Assembly: GCF_008312835.1 (NCBI RefSeq)
Contig: NZ_VSKS01000016.1
Span: 62,001-126,000, forward strand
Direction: 5' to 3'
DNA: 64,000 nucleotides
Origin: Streptomyces marokkonensis
GTDB lineage: Bacteria; Actinomycetota; Actinomycetes; Streptomycetales; Streptomycetaceae
Positions 5,910 through 14,366 of the stretch are shown in pieces; position 1 is the stretch's first letter; the number at the start of each line of letters is the position of its first letter. The notes beneath the pieces are model-generated. The model saw only the letters and a program-made list of their open reading frames with translations, made no database searches and had not been told where the DNA came from. The position numbers and the translations under genes are program-made.

Positions 5910-7790
5910 ATGGACCTGGCACAGCTCCCCGACGACGACCGTCCCTTCGCCCTGCTGCGCCGCCGCACGCCGGGCCACGACCACGAGGTCGTGGAGTTGC
6001 TGATCGGTCCGGTCGGCACCCGCGAGCGACTGGCCGACCTGCCCGAGGAGGGGCTGGCGCTCGTCCCCTTCCGGCAGATCCGCGAGCGCGGCTTCGACGT
6101 CCGTGACGACGGCACCCCGCTGCTGGTGCTGACACCCGAGGAGCGGTACGAGATCCCGCTGGCCCAGGCCCTCGACCGGCTGCCCGCCCATGACGTCCGG
6201 GTCGAGGGCGGCGGCTTCGACGTCGGCGACGAGGAGTACGCGCGGATCGTCGGGCGCGTCCTCGACGAGGAGATCGGGCGGGGCGAGGGCGCCAACTTCG
6301 TGATCCGGCGGACGTACGAGGGTGAGATCCCCGGGTTCGGGCGGGCCGACGCGCTGGCGCTGTTCCGTCGGCTGCTCGAGGGCGAGCGGGGCGCGTACTG
6401 GACGTTCGTCGTCCACACCGGGGACAGGACCCTGGTCGGGGCCAGTCCCGAGGTGCACGTCCGGGCGTCGGGCGGGACGGTCGTGATGAACCCGATCAGC
6501 GGGACCTACCGCTACCCGGCCGAGGGGCCGACCCCCGAGCACCTGCTGGAGTTCCTCGCCGACGGCAAGGAGATCGAGGAGCTGTCGATGGTCGTCGACG
6601 AGGAGCTCAAGATGATGTGCACCGTCGGCGACATGGGCGGGGTCGTCGTCGGGCCCCGGCTGAAGGAGATGGCGCACCTCGCGCACACCGAGTACGAGCT
6701 GCGCGGCCGGTCCTCGCTGGACGTGCGCGAGGTGCTGAGGGAGACCATGTTCGCGGCGACCGTCACCGGGTCTCCGGTGCAGAACGCCTGCCGGGTGATC
6801 GAGCGGCACGAGGTGGGCGGGCGCGGTTACTACGCGGGCGCGCTGGCCCTCGTCGGCCGCGACGAGGGCGGGGCCCAGACACTGGACTCCCCCATCCTCA
6901 TCCGTACCGCCGACATCGACGCCTCCGGGCGGCTGCGGGTGCCCGTCGGGGCCACGCTGGTGCGCGGCTCGGACCCGGCGGGCGAGGTCGCGGAGACCCA
7001 CGCCAAGGCGGCCGGGGTGCTGGCCGCGCTGGGCGTGCGGCCCGGGCGGCCGCGCGCGGAGTCCGGACGGCCGGGGCTGGCCGACGACCCCCGGGTGCGG
7101 GCGGCGCTGGACGGGCGCCGGGCCTCGCTGGCGCCCTTCTGGCTGCGGATGCAGGAGCGGTCGGAGGCGCTGACCGGCCACGCGCTGGTCGTCGACGGGG
7201 AGGACACCTTCACCGCGATGCTCGCCCACGTGCTGCGCGCCACCGGTCTCGAGGTGACCGTGCGCCGCTACGACGAGCCCGGCCTGCGGGAGACGGTGCG
7301 CGGGCACGAGGGCCCGCTGGTGCTGGGTCCCGGACCGGGCGACCCGTCCGACACGGCCGACCCGAAGATGCGGCTCCTGCGCGGGCTGACCGCGGAGGCC
7401 GTCCGGGAGAACCGGCACGGCCTCCTCGGGGTGTGCCTCGGCCACGAGCTGATCGCGGCGGAGCTGGGCCTGGAGATCGTGCGCAAGGAGGTGCCGTACC
7501 AGGGGGCGCAGACGGAGATCGACCTGTTCGGGCGGCCGGAGACCGTCGGCTTCTACAACAGCTTCGTGGCGCACTGCGACGACGGCGCGGCGCGGGAGAT
7601 GGCCGCGCACGGCATCGAGGTGAGCCGCACGGCGAGCGGTGAGGTGCACGCGCTCCGGGGACCCGGTTTCGCGGGGGTCCAGTTCCACCCCGAGTCGGTG
7701 CTGACCCTGGACGGCGCGGCCCTCGTGCGGGAGCTGATGGGTCAGCTGCGGGGCACCAGCACGTTCTCGGAGCGGCGCCCCGCGGTGTAG
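5910..7790 (+). CDS. trpE: Fused anthranilate synthase TrpE-TrpG
   Basis: Converts chorismate and glutamine to anthranilate, the first step of tryptophan synthesis. The 626-aa chain joins a chorismate-binding domain (about residues 1-390; NPISGTYR near 195 and the catalytic segment near MFAATVTGSPVQNACRVIE) to a class I glutamine amidotransferase (about 430-615; nucleophile Cys509 in GVCLGHE, His593 and Glu595 in FHPES). The sequence has PhzE-like features (NPISGT, the fusion, LGPGPGDP), so 2-amino-2-deoxyisochorismate formation is a possible alternative. The Trp-codon leader and nearby aroG argue for tryptophan, and no other phz genes are present. The 3' end overlaps the convergent dehydrogenase by 49 nt. 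Confidence 0.9.
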   Translation: MDLAQLPDDDRPFALLRRRTPGHDHEVVELLIGPVGTRERLADLPEEGLALVPFRQIRERGFDVRDDGTPLLVLTPEERYEIPLAQALDRLPAHDVRVEGGGFDVGDEEYARIVGRVLDEEIGRGEGANFVIRRTYEGEIPGFGRADALALFRRLLEGERGAYWTFVVHTGDRTLVGASPEVHVRASGGTVVMNPISGTYRYPAEGPTPEHLLEFLADGKEIEELSMVVDEELKMMCTVGDMGGVVVGPRLKEMAHLAHTEYELRGRSSLDVREVLRETMFAATVTGSPVQNACRVIERHEVGGRGYYAGALALVGRDEGGAQTLDSPILIRTADIDASGRLRVPVGATLVRGSDPAGEVAETHAKAAGVLAALGVRPGRPRAESGRPGLADDPRVRAALDGRRASLAPFWLRMQERSEALTGHALVVDGEDTFTAMLAHVLRATGLEVTVRRYDEPGLRETVRGHEGPLVLGPGPGDPSDTADPKMRLLRGLTAEAVRENRHGLLGVCLGHELIAAELGLEIVRKEVPYQGAQTEIDLFGRPETVGFYNSFVAHCDDGAAREMAAHGIEVSRTASGEVHALRGPGFAGVQFHPESVLTLDGAALVRELMGQLRGTSTFSERRPAV

Positions 7791-8737
7791 TCGAGGACGT
7801 TGTTCACCGTGGTCTCGACGATCTGCCCGACGGCGTCCTCGGTGTAGTACGCCTGGTGGGAGGTGACCAGCACGTTGGGGAAGGTGACGAGGCGGGCCAG
7901 GGTGTCGTCGTCGACGGCCTCCAGGGACTTGTCGAGGAAGAACAGGCCCGCCTCCGCCTCGTACACGTCCAGGCCGACGCCCGTGAAGCGGCCCGCGCGC
8001 AGCTCGGTGACGAGGGCCGCGGTGTCGATGAGGCCGCCCCGGCTGGAGTTCACCAGGATGGCGTCGTCCCGCATGGTCTTCAGGGCGGCGGCGTCAATGA
8101 GGTGCTGGGTGGCCGGCATCAGCGGCACGTGCAGGGAGACGAGGTCGGACTCGGCGAGGAGCTCGTCCTTGGGGACGTAGGTCATGCCGAGTTCCCTGCA
8201 GGCGGGGTTCTCGGCGACGTCCCAGCCGAGCAGCCGCATGCCGAAACCGTGGGCGATCCGGGCGAACGCCTCGCCGATCTTCCCGGTGCCGAGGACGCCG
8301 GCGGTGCGGCCGTGCAGGTCGCGGCCCATCAGTCCGTCGAGCCGGAAGTCGAAGTCGCGGGTGCGGGTGGAGGCGCGGACGATCCGGCGGTTGACGGCCA
8401 TGGCGAGGGTCCATGCGAACTCGGCGACCGAGTACGGCGAGTAGTACGACACCCGGGCGACCGTCAGGCCGAGCCGTTCGGCGACCTCCAGGTCGATGTT
8501 GTTGAAGCCGGTGGAGCGCTGGGCCACCATCCGGGTGCCGCCGGCCGCGAGGTCCGACAGCACCTCGGCGCCGAGGTCGCAGTTGACGCTGGTGGAGATG
8601 ATCTCGTGGCCGGCCGCGATGGGCGCGGTGTCCGCGTTGAGGAAGACGTCCAGCCCGCGCACCGGGTGGTGGCCCTCGAAGGCCCGCTCGACCAGGGGCT
8701 TCTCGTCCGCCTGCACACCGAACGCCAGGATCTCCAC
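7742..8737 (-). CDS. D-lactate dehydrogenase-type 2-hydroxyacid dehydrogenase
   Basis: A 331-aa NAD-dependent D-isomer-specific 2-hydroxyacid dehydrogenase. The nucleotide-binding motif is GTGKIGEAFARIA near residue 150. The catalytic triad is visible as Arg in NSSRGGLID (about 235), Glu in DVYEAE (about 264) and His in SHQAYYT (about 296). The YYSPYSVAEF segment and the overall sequence are those of LdhA-like fermentative enzymes, so reduction of pyruvate to D-lactate is likely. The ATG 8737 is preceded by GGAGG in the reverse strand (TCCTCC at about 8746-8751). The last 16 codons are antisense to the last codons of trpEG. Confidence 0.88.
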   Translation of the reverse strand: MEILAFGVQADEKPLVERAFEGHHPVRGLDVFLNADTAPIAAGHEIISTSVNCDLGAEVLSDLAAGGTRMVAQRSTGFNNIDLEVAERLGLTVARVSYYSPYSVAEFAWTLAMAVNRRIVRASTRTRDFDFRLDGLMGRDLHGRTAGVLGTGKIGEAFARIAHGFGMRLLGWDVAENPACRELGMTYVPKDELLAESDLVSLHVPLMPATQHLIDAAALKTMRDDAILVNSSRGGLIDTAALVTELRAGRFTGVGLDVYEAEAGLFFLDKSLEAVDDDTLARLVTFPNVLVTSHQAYYTEDAVGQIVETTVNNVLDYTAGRRSENVLVPRS

Positions 8738-8828
8738 GGGTTTTCCTCCGGGTGTTGAAGCGGGTTCATCGCCGTACCGGCGAATATACGGGTGCCCCTG
8801 GTCCGTCCGGGCCAGGCACGAAGGCGGG

Positions 8829-9521
8829 CTACTCGTCGTCGAGGCCGCGTTCTATGGCGTAGCGGACGAGTTCCACGCGGTTGTGCAGCTGGAGCTTGCC
8901 GAGGGTGTTCTGCACGTGGTTCTGCACGGTGCGGTGGGAGATGACGAGCCGCTCGGCGATCTGCTTGTAGCTGAGGCCCTTGGCGACCAGGCGCAGCACC
9001 TCGGTCTCGCGTTCGGTCAGCCGGGGTGCCTTGGGCTCGCCGTCGGCGGGGGCGGCACCGGCCGGTTCGGAGGCGAGGCGGCGGTACTCGCCGAGGACCA
9101 GTCCGGCCAGGCCGGGGGTGAACACCGGGTCGCCGGCGGCGGTGCGGCGCACGGCGTCCTGAAGGTCCGCGGTGGAGGCGGACTTCAGCAGGTAGCCGGT
9201 GGCGCCGGACTTCACCGCCTCCAGGACGTCGGCGTGCTCGCCGCTGGCCGACAGGACGAGCACCCGGACGGCGGGGTCGGCGGCGACGACCTCCTTGCAG
9301 ACCTGGACGCCGGGCTTGCCGGGCAGGTTCAGGTCGAGGACGAGGACGTCGGGTGCGGCGGCCTTGGCGCGGCGCACCGCCTGGTCGCCGTCGCCGGCGG
9401 TGGCGACGACCTCGAAGCCGGACTCGGACAGGTCCCGGGCGACGGCGTCGCGCCACATGGGGTGGTCGTCGACCACCATGACCGTGATCGGTTCCGGGTG
9501 CGTCCTGGTGGTGTCCGTCAT
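8829..9521 (-). CDS. macR: NarL-family response regulator MacR
   Basis: DNA-binding response regulator of 230 aa with a receiver domain (acidic pair Asp18/Asp19, phosphorylation site Asp63 in VLDLNLPG, Lys in YLLKSAS) and a LuxR-type helix-turn-helix at about 165-225 (LTERETEVLRLVAKGLSYKQIA). ATG 9521 overlaps the sensor stop codon as ATGA, so the pair is translationally coupled. Sequence and position next to plsC match what I recall as MacR/MacS of S. coelicolor (SCO2120/SCO2121), a regulator of morphogenetic membrane protein genes. The name is from memory, not a search. Confidence 0.82.
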   Translation of the reverse strand: MTDTTRTHPEPITVMVVDDHPMWRDAVARDLSESGFEVVATAGDGDQAVRRAKAAAPDVLVLDLNLPGKPGVQVCKEVVAADPAVRVLVLSASGEHADVLEAVKSGATGYLLKSASTADLQDAVRRTAAGDPVFTPGLAGLVLGEYRRLASEPAGAAPADGEPKAPRLTERETEVLRLVAKGLSYKQIAERLVISHRTVQNHVQNTLGKLQLHNRVELVRYAIERGLDDE

Positions 9522-10768
9522 CGCTGCTCCGCCTTCCCCCGCGGGTCGTTCGCCTGCTGCTTGTCCTTGGGCACCCTCAGCTCGACCTCCGTGCCCTGGC
9601 CCGGTACCGAGACCAGTTCCGCGCTGCCGCCGAGGTCGCGCAGCCGGCCCCGGATGGACTGGGCCACACCGAGCCGTCCCTCGCCCTCGGCCTGGGCGAG
9701 CCGGCCCTCGGGGATGCCGGGTCCGTCGTCGCGGACGGTGACGACGACCTCGTCCGGTTCGTCCTCGACCAGGATCCACGCGCGTGCCCGCGCACCGGCG
9801 TGCCTGCGGACGTTGTCCAGGGCGGCCCCGACGGCGGCGGCCACCTCCCGCGCGGCGGCCGGTGCGAGCAGCACCGGCGCTCCGGGCTCGGCGAGAGAGA
9901 CCAGTGCTCCGGCGTGGGGGGCGAGCAGTGCGCGCAGGTCGGCGGGCCCGTCGTCGGTGTCGTCCTCGTCCTGGTCCACGGCCCGTACGACGGCGCCCCG
10001 GGCGGCGTCCTCACTGGCGCGGGAGACCGGTACCAGACCGCCGGAGACCAGGGTGCGCAGCGCAACCTCCTGCTCGCCGGCCAGCCGGCCGAGTTCCGCG
10101 GCCTCGCCGCCGATCACCGCGCCGCGCCGCTGCACCATGGCCAGCACCTGGAGCACGCTGTCGTGGATGTCCCGCGCGAGGCGCTCCCGCTCCCGGGTCG
10201 CGGCCTCGATCTCCAGGGCGCGGGCGAGGGTGCGCTCGGAGGCGCGGGCGACCTCGACGACGTAGCCGATGGCGATGGAGGCGACCCAGACGAGGATCAC
10301 GTTGTGCACGGTGTCGCGCGCGGGGCCGCCGCGCTCGACCAGGTTGGTGACGGCGACGAGGGTGGAGGCGAGGGCCGCCCAGCGCCAGCCGCCCTTGATG
10401 GCGAAGGCGAGCACCGATCCCGCGGTCCATATGGAGGGCAGGGTCGGGCCGCCCGCGTGGACGCGCTCGGCGGCATCGGCGACGGGGGTGAGCATGATGC
10501 CGGTGAGGGCGATGGTCAGGTCGGCGGTGAGGAAGCGCTTGGTACAGGCGACGGCGCTCGCGACCTTGGGCAGGGTGGCCAGGGTCCACACCACCAGGAC
10601 GGCGAAGTAGGCGACGGCGAGCCAGGGGCGGGCGAACTCCTCGTGGGCGGCGGCGAACAGGCCGACCGCGTACATCATGGTGAGGACCCGGTAGCCGGCG
10701 AGCGCACGCCACAGCGGCTGCTCGACCGACATGCGCATGACTCTCTCGCGCTTGGCCACGTCCCCCAC
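9518..10768 (-). CDS. macS: MacS-type sensor histidine kinase
   Basis: A 416-aa sensor kinase. Four to five hydrophobic segments occupy residues about 25-172. A HisKA_3 dimerisation domain carries phospho-acceptor His202 in ARDIHDSVLQVL, and the HATPase domain has DNVRRHAGARA and DDGPGIP. A short acidic insert lies around residue 265 (EDDTDDGPAD). No large extracellular sensor domain is present, so sensing is probably within the membrane. GTG 10768 is the furthest start; the GTG 9 nt downstream is equally possible. It forms a two-gene operon with macR. Confidence 0.85.
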   Translation of the reverse strand: MGDVAKRERVMRMSVEQPLWRALAGYRVLTMMYAVGLFAAAHEEFARPWLAVAYFAVLVVWTLATLPKVASAVACTKRFLTADLTIALTGIMLTPVADAAERVHAGGPTLPSIWTAGSVLAFAIKGGWRWAALASTLVAVTNLVERGGPARDTVHNVILVWVASIAIGYVVEVARASERTLARALEIEAATRERERLARDIHDSVLQVLAMVQRRGAVIGGEAAELGRLAGEQEVALRTLVSGGLVPVSRASEDAARGAVVRAVDQDEDDTDDGPADLRALLAPHAGALVSLAEPGAPVLLAPAAAREVAAAVGAALDNVRRHAGARARAWILVEDEPDEVVVTVRDDGPGIPEGRLAQAEGEGRLGVAQSIRGRLRDLGGSAELVSVPGQGTEVELRVPKDKQQANDPRGKAEQR

Positions 10769-10798
10769 GCCCCTTGTTTCTCCGCCCCGGACCCCCGC

Positions 10799-11617
10799 CT
10801 AGGGGCCGGACCGTCGCTCGGTCCGCTCCCGGCCGGGCTGCTCCATCGCGGCCCTCAGCTTCTCGGCCTGTTCCTTCTCCGCGCGGGCGAGGGCGGCCTT
10901 CGCCGCCTTCTCCGCTTCCTTCTCGGCCTTCGCCGCCTCCGTGAGCTGCCGCTTCATGGCGGTGGCGTAGATGTCGACGTATTCCTGACCGGAGAGCTTC
11001 ATGATCTCGTACATGACCTCGTCGGTCACCGCGCGGAGGACGAAGCGGTCGTGTTCCATGCCCTGGTAGCGGGTGAAGTCCAGCGGCCTGCCGATCCGGA
11101 TGCCGGGCCGCATCAGCTTCGGCCTGACCTGCCCGGGAGGCTGGATCTTCTCCGTGTCGATCATGGCGACCGGGATCACGGGCGCCCCGGTGGCCAGCGC
11201 CACGCGCGCGAGACCGCCCGGCTTCCCGCGGTAGAGCCGGCCGTCCGGCGAGCGGGTGCCCTCCGGGTAGATGCCGAACAGCTCACCGCGCTCCAGCACC
11301 TCTATGCCGCTCCTGATGGCGGCCTCCCCCGCGCCGCGCGCACCGGAGCGGTCCACCGGGAGCTGGCCCACGCCCTTGAAGAAGGCGGCCGTCAGGCGGC
11401 CCTTCACACCCGGCGTGGTGAAGTACTCGGCCTTGGCGATGAAGGTGACCTTGCGGTCCAGCACGGCCGGCAGGAAGAACGAGTCGGAGAACGACAGGTG
11501 GTTGCTGGCCAGGATGGCCGGGCCCTCGGCGGGGACGTTCTCCAGGCCCTCCACCCAGGGCCTGAAGGCGAGCTTCAGCGGCCCTCCGATGGCGACCTTC
11601 ATCGTGCCGTACAACAA
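10799..11617 (-). CDS. 1-acylglycerol-3-phosphate acyltransferase (PlsC family)
   Basis: Membrane-associated acyltransferase that makes phosphatidic acid or a related acylated lipid. The 272-aa protein has the catalytic NHxxxxD box (Asn39-His40 to Asp45, NHLSFSD) and the acceptor-binding YPEGTR (117-122). The C-terminal 50 residues are an Ala/Glu/Lys-rich helix, probably coiled or membrane-surface. The TTG at 11617 is chosen because AGGAGG (11625-11630) lies 7 nt upstream. The ATG five codons later is too far from it. Confidence 0.9.
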   Translation of the reverse strand: MLYGTMKVAIGGPLKLAFRPWVEGLENVPAEGPAILASNHLSFSDSFFLPAVLDRKVTFIAKAEYFTTPGVKGRLTAAFFKGVGQLPVDRSGARGAGEAAIRSGIEVLERGELFGIYPEGTRSPDGRLYRGKPGGLARVALATGAPVIPVAMIDTEKIQPPGQVRPKLMRPGIRIGRPLDFTRYQGMEHDRFVLRAVTDEVMYEIMKLSGQEYVDIYATAMKRQLTEAAKAEKEAEKAAKAALARAEKEQAEKLRAAMEQPGRERTERRSGP

Positions 11618-11818
11618 CCGAGTGCCTCCTGTGCGTGTTGGTCAGACCATATCCCGGAGCACCGTCAAAGGACCCGACGGCCCTGGTCGGTGTCAGTGCG
11701 GTCGCGTACGGTGAAGGTCCTGCAATCCGTGTGCCGCCCTTCCCCGGCCGTCATGACGTGCCGGACCCTTCCCACAAGTCCCTTGAGTCCCACGAGTCCC
11801 AGGAACAGGAGGCCGAAG

Positions 11819-12616
11819 GTGCCGCTCCTGACCGGAGCCGAGCCGTTCCGCCACGAGGGCGGGGAGACCGCCGTTCTCCTCTGCCACGGCTTCACCGGTT
11901 CGCCGCAGTCGCTGCGCCCCTGGGCGGAGCATCTCGCCGAGCGCGGTCTGACCGTCTCGCTGCCGCTGCTCCCCGGGCACGGCACCCGCTGGGAGGACCT
12001 CGGGGTCACCGGCTGGCAGGACTGGTACGCGGAGGTGGACCGCGAGCTCCGGCTGCTGCGGGACCGCAGCGCCCGGGTCTTCGTGGCCGGGCTGTCGATG
12101 GGCGGCGCGCTGGCGCTGCGTCTGGCCGCGCGGCACGGTGACGCGGTGAGCGGCGTGATGGTCGTCAACCCGGCGAACAAGGTGCACGGGGTGGCCGCGC
12201 ACGCCCTTCCGGTGCTCCGCCATCTCGTCCCGGCGACCAAGGGCATCGCGAGCGACATCGCCAAGCCGCTGAGCATGGAGCTGGGGTACGACCGGGTGCC
12301 GCTGCACGCGGCGCACTCCCTGCGGAACTTCTTCCGGCTCGTCGACGGGGAACTCCCCCAGGTCACCCAGCCGCTGCTGCTGATGCGCAGTCCGCAGGAC
12401 CACGTGGTGCCGCCCGCGGACTCGGCGCGGATCCTCGGCCGGGTGTCGTCGACGGACGTCACGGAGATCCTGCTGGAACAGAGCTACCACGTGGCGACGT
12501 TGGACCATGACGCGGAGCGGATCTTCCGGGAGAGCACCGCGTTCATCGGCCGGCTGGCACCCGGCGCCGTCAAGGAGCCCGGTCTCGGCAAGGAAGGGAC
12601 GACCACAGGTGGCTGA
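11819..12616 (+). CDS. Alpha/beta hydrolase, carboxylesterase/monoacylglycerol lipase type
   Basis: A 265-aa serine hydrolase. The nucleophile is Ser93 in GLSMGG, the acid Asp194 in SPQDHVVPP and the base His224 in SYHVATLDHD; the oxyanion region is LCHGFTGSP (21-29). These are features of the Est30/monoacylglycerol lipase group, so it likely cleaves short or medium-chain esters or monoglycerides. The GTG at 11819 is fixed by AGGAGG at 11807-11812 with 6 nt spacing. Its stop overlaps the start of the next gene. The 201-bp gap to the divergent plsC holds both promoters. Confidence 0.88.
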   Translation: MPLLTGAEPFRHEGGETAVLLCHGFTGSPQSLRPWAEHLAERGLTVSLPLLPGHGTRWEDLGVTGWQDWYAEVDRELRLLRDRSARVFVAGLSMGGALALRLAARHGDAVSGVMVVNPANKVHGVAAHALPVLRHLVPATKGIASDIAKPLSMELGYDRVPLHAAHSLRNFFRLVDGELPQVTQPLLLMRSPQDHVVPPADSARILGRVSSTDVTEILLEQSYHVATLDHDAERIFRESTAFIGRLAPGAVKEPGLGKEGTTTGG

Positions 12617-13190
12617 GCACGACTCGGACCGTGAGGGCCGCGAGCCGGAGGAGAAGGGCGTTCCCGTCGACGAGGCCGCCGCGTGGGAGGCGATCGTCGC
12701 CGGGTACGGGGAGGAGCCGCCGGACCCGCCGGGCGCCAAGCCGTTCAAGTCGATCGAGGACCTGGCGCTGCTGGAGACCGAGACCAACGCGGAGGACGAT
12801 GCCGAGGCCGAGGCTCCGCCGCGGAAGGCCGAGGACAAGCCGGCCAAACCGCTCGGCGGCTCCGTCTCCTTCGCCCCCGGGGTCGGCCCGCGCGACTACA
12901 GCGTGCAGGAGCCCTCCGACGACGACCTCGACGAGACCGACGAGGGCCACTTCGTGCCGCCGGAGCCGCCGCCGCTGCCGGACGCGGACGTCACCTCGAA
13001 GTTCGCCTGGCTCGGCGTGCTGGGCGGCCCGGTGCTCCTCCTGCTGGCGATCCTGCTCGGCTGGGAGAGGACCTGGTGGCTGACCACCCTGTGCATCGGC
13101 GGCTTCCTGGGCGGCTTCGCCACGCTGGTGATGCGCATGCGCACGGACGACGAGGACGACGACGACCCGGGGCGGGGCGCGGTGGTCTGA
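12609..13190 (+). CDS. Acidic membrane protein of unknown function
   Basis: A 193-aa protein. Residues 1-130 are highly acidic and Pro-rich, apparently disordered and cytoplasmic. They are followed by two transmembrane helices (about 137-155 and 160-177) and an Asp-rich tail (DDEDDDDPG). The GTG at 12609 overlaps the esterase stop codon by 8 nt, indicating coupled translation and perhaps a shared role at the membrane. I recognise no catalytic motif. It is widely conserved next to this esterase in Streptomyces as far as I recall. Confidence 0.8.
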   Translation: MAEHDSDREGREPEEKGVPVDEAAAWEAIVAGYGEEPPDPPGAKPFKSIEDLALLETETNAEDDAEAEAPPRKAEDKPAKPLGGSVSFAPGVGPRDYSVQEPSDDDLDETDEGHFVPPEPPPLPDADVTSKFAWLGVLGGPVLLLLAILLGWERTWWLTTLCIGGFLGGFATLVMRMRTDDEDDDDPGRGAVV

Positions 13191-13197
13191 CCGCCGC

Positions 13198-13953
13198 CTA
13201 GGCGGCCGGCACCCTCAGGGCGGCCAGGACCGGAAGGTGGTCCGTGGCCGCCGCGAGGTCACGCCCGCGCACGCCGGGCTGCTCCAGCGGCACCCCGCAG
13301 CCGAGCACCTCGACGCCCTTGGTGGCGAAGAGGGCGTCGATCCGCCGGTGCGGTGCGTCGCGGGTCCAGGTGTGCTCGCCGCCCCAGGGCGCGGCGGCCC
13401 AGCAGTCGGTCAGGGACTCGGAGAGCCGCCGGAAGGTGCGCCCGTCCGGCCGCTCGTTCAGATCCCCACCCGCGACGGCGTGCTCGACGCCCATCCCGGC
13501 GAGCCGGTCCAGCAGCATGCCGCCCTGCTCGTACCGCTCGTCCTGCCTCAGGGACAGATGACAGCTCAGCACCCCGACCCTGGCCCCGCCGAACCGCACG
13601 ACGGCGGTCGCGAACCCGCGCCGGTGCTGCCCCGGGGTGAGCGGCAGCAGCACGTCCTCGGTGCGCTCGACGCCGGCCCGCAGGGAACACAGGATCGCGG
13701 GTCCGGCGGCGGTGGCACCTCCGGAGAGGACCACCAGCCCCGACACGGAGGCGAGCCGGGCGAGCTTCTTTCGCCACCGGAAGAACCGCGGGGCCTCCTG
13801 GAGCAGCACCAGATCGGGCGCGCAGGCGGTGATCACCCGGGCGAGCGCGTCGGTGTCGTCCCGCATCGAACGGATGTTGTAACTCAGAACCCGGATGACG
13901 GCCGAGCCGTCGGACTCGGTCCGGGATCCGGGCAGCAGCGGAGTCGTCGCCAT
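13198..13953 (-). CDS. Endonuclease/exonuclease/phosphatase-fold protein
   Basis: A 251-aa member of the DNase I-like superfamily of Mg-dependent phosphoesterases. Motifs in order are LSYNIRSM (metal/Asn), LVLLQEA (Glu), SCHLSLR (His), GGDLNERPDG (Asp-Asn) and ATDHLPVLAAL (the terminal Asp-His). There is no signal peptide or membrane helix in the chosen frame, so it acts in the cytoplasm or is exported unconventionally. The substrate could be DNA, phosphoinositide or another phosphodiester. ATG 13953 is preferred over an upstream TTG. It is convergent with the acidic membrane protein gene, 7 nt apart. Confidence 0.82.
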   Translation of the reverse strand: MATTPLLPGSRTESDGSAVIRVLSYNIRSMRDDTDALARVITACAPDLVLLQEAPRFFRWRKKLARLASVSGLVVLSGGATAAGPAILCSLRAGVERTEDVLLPLTPGQHRRGFATAVVRFGGARVGVLSCHLSLRQDERYEQGGMLLDRLAGMGVEHAVAGGDLNERPDGRTFRRLSESLTDCWAAAPWGGEHTWTRDAPHRRIDALFATKGVEVLGCGVPLEQPGVRGRDLAAATDHLPVLAALRVPAA

Positions 13954-13983
13954 GTGGATCAAGATACGCCGACCCGCCCGGCG

Positions 13984-14181
13984 TCACGGCTCGATACGGC
14001 CCAGGAAGTCACGCCATGCCTCCGGGGAGACGGCGAAGCGCGGCCCGTCCTGCGTCTTGGAGTCGCGTACGTGCACGGCGCCGGGTCCGTGAGCGACCTC
14101 GACGCAGTCGTCCCCCTGGGACCCGCTGTAGCTGCTCTTGAACCAGTTCGGCTCGCTGTAGGTGCTCGATGCGCCCCGCAT
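13984..14181 (-). CDS. DUF397 protein, second copy
   Basis: A 65-aa DUF397 protein with the family core NWFKSSYSG, then a Cys-Val-Glu-Val strand, HVRDSKTQDGP and AWRDFL. It starts at ATG 14181, whose first base overlaps the preceding stop (TGATG), so it is translationally coupled to the first DUF397 gene. An ATG at 14196 is possible but unlikely. DUF397 proteins act as small partners, often antagonists, of the neighbouring HTH/DUF5753 regulators in Streptomyces (whiJ- and abaA-type loci). It is a diverged tandem duplicate of its neighbour. Confidence 0.88.
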   Translation of the reverse strand: MRGASSTYSEPNWFKSSYSGSQGDDCVEVAHGPGAVHVRDSKTQDGPRFAVSPEAWRDFLGRIEP

Positions 14182-14366
14182 CAGCGCCCCACACATCCGA
14201 GGAAGTCACGCCACGAAGCCGATGAGACCGCGAACCGCGGCCCGTCCTGCGTCTTTGAGTCGCGTACGTGCACTCCCGTGGAGGAGAAGGCCACCTCCAC
14301 ACAGCTGTCCCCTTCGGACCCGCTGTAGCTGCTCTTGAACCAGTCCAACCCGCCGACGATGTTCAT
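14181..14366 (-). CDS. DUF397 protein, first copy
   Basis: A 61-aa DUF397 protein (LDWFKSSYSGSEGD, HVRDSKTQDGP, ASWRDFLG). ATG 14366 overlaps the regulator stop codon as ATGA. It shares most of its C-terminal half with the following copy, including DSKTQDGPRFAVS, showing a local duplication. Like other DUF397 proteins it probably binds the HTH protein encoded just upstream and modulates its DNA binding. No catalytic residues are visible. Confidence 0.9.
   Translation of the reverse strand: MNIVGGLDWFKSSYSGSEGDSCVEVAFSSTGVHVRDSKTQDGPRFAVSSASWRDFLGCVGR

Noticed and set aside
5910-7790. Part of a phenazine cluster, given the PhzE-like sequence
   Set aside because: No phzA/B, D, F or G genes lie nearby, and a Trp-codon attenuator precedes the gene, so tryptophan synthesis is the better reading.
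9800-11818. A plus-strand frame open for about 2 kb across macS and plsC, continuous with the esterase frame
   Set aside because: It is antisense to two well-supported genes, is rich in Gly/Arg/Gln low-complexity sequence, and has no ribosome binding site. Only the part from GTG 11819, with AGGAGG, encodes a recognisable protein.
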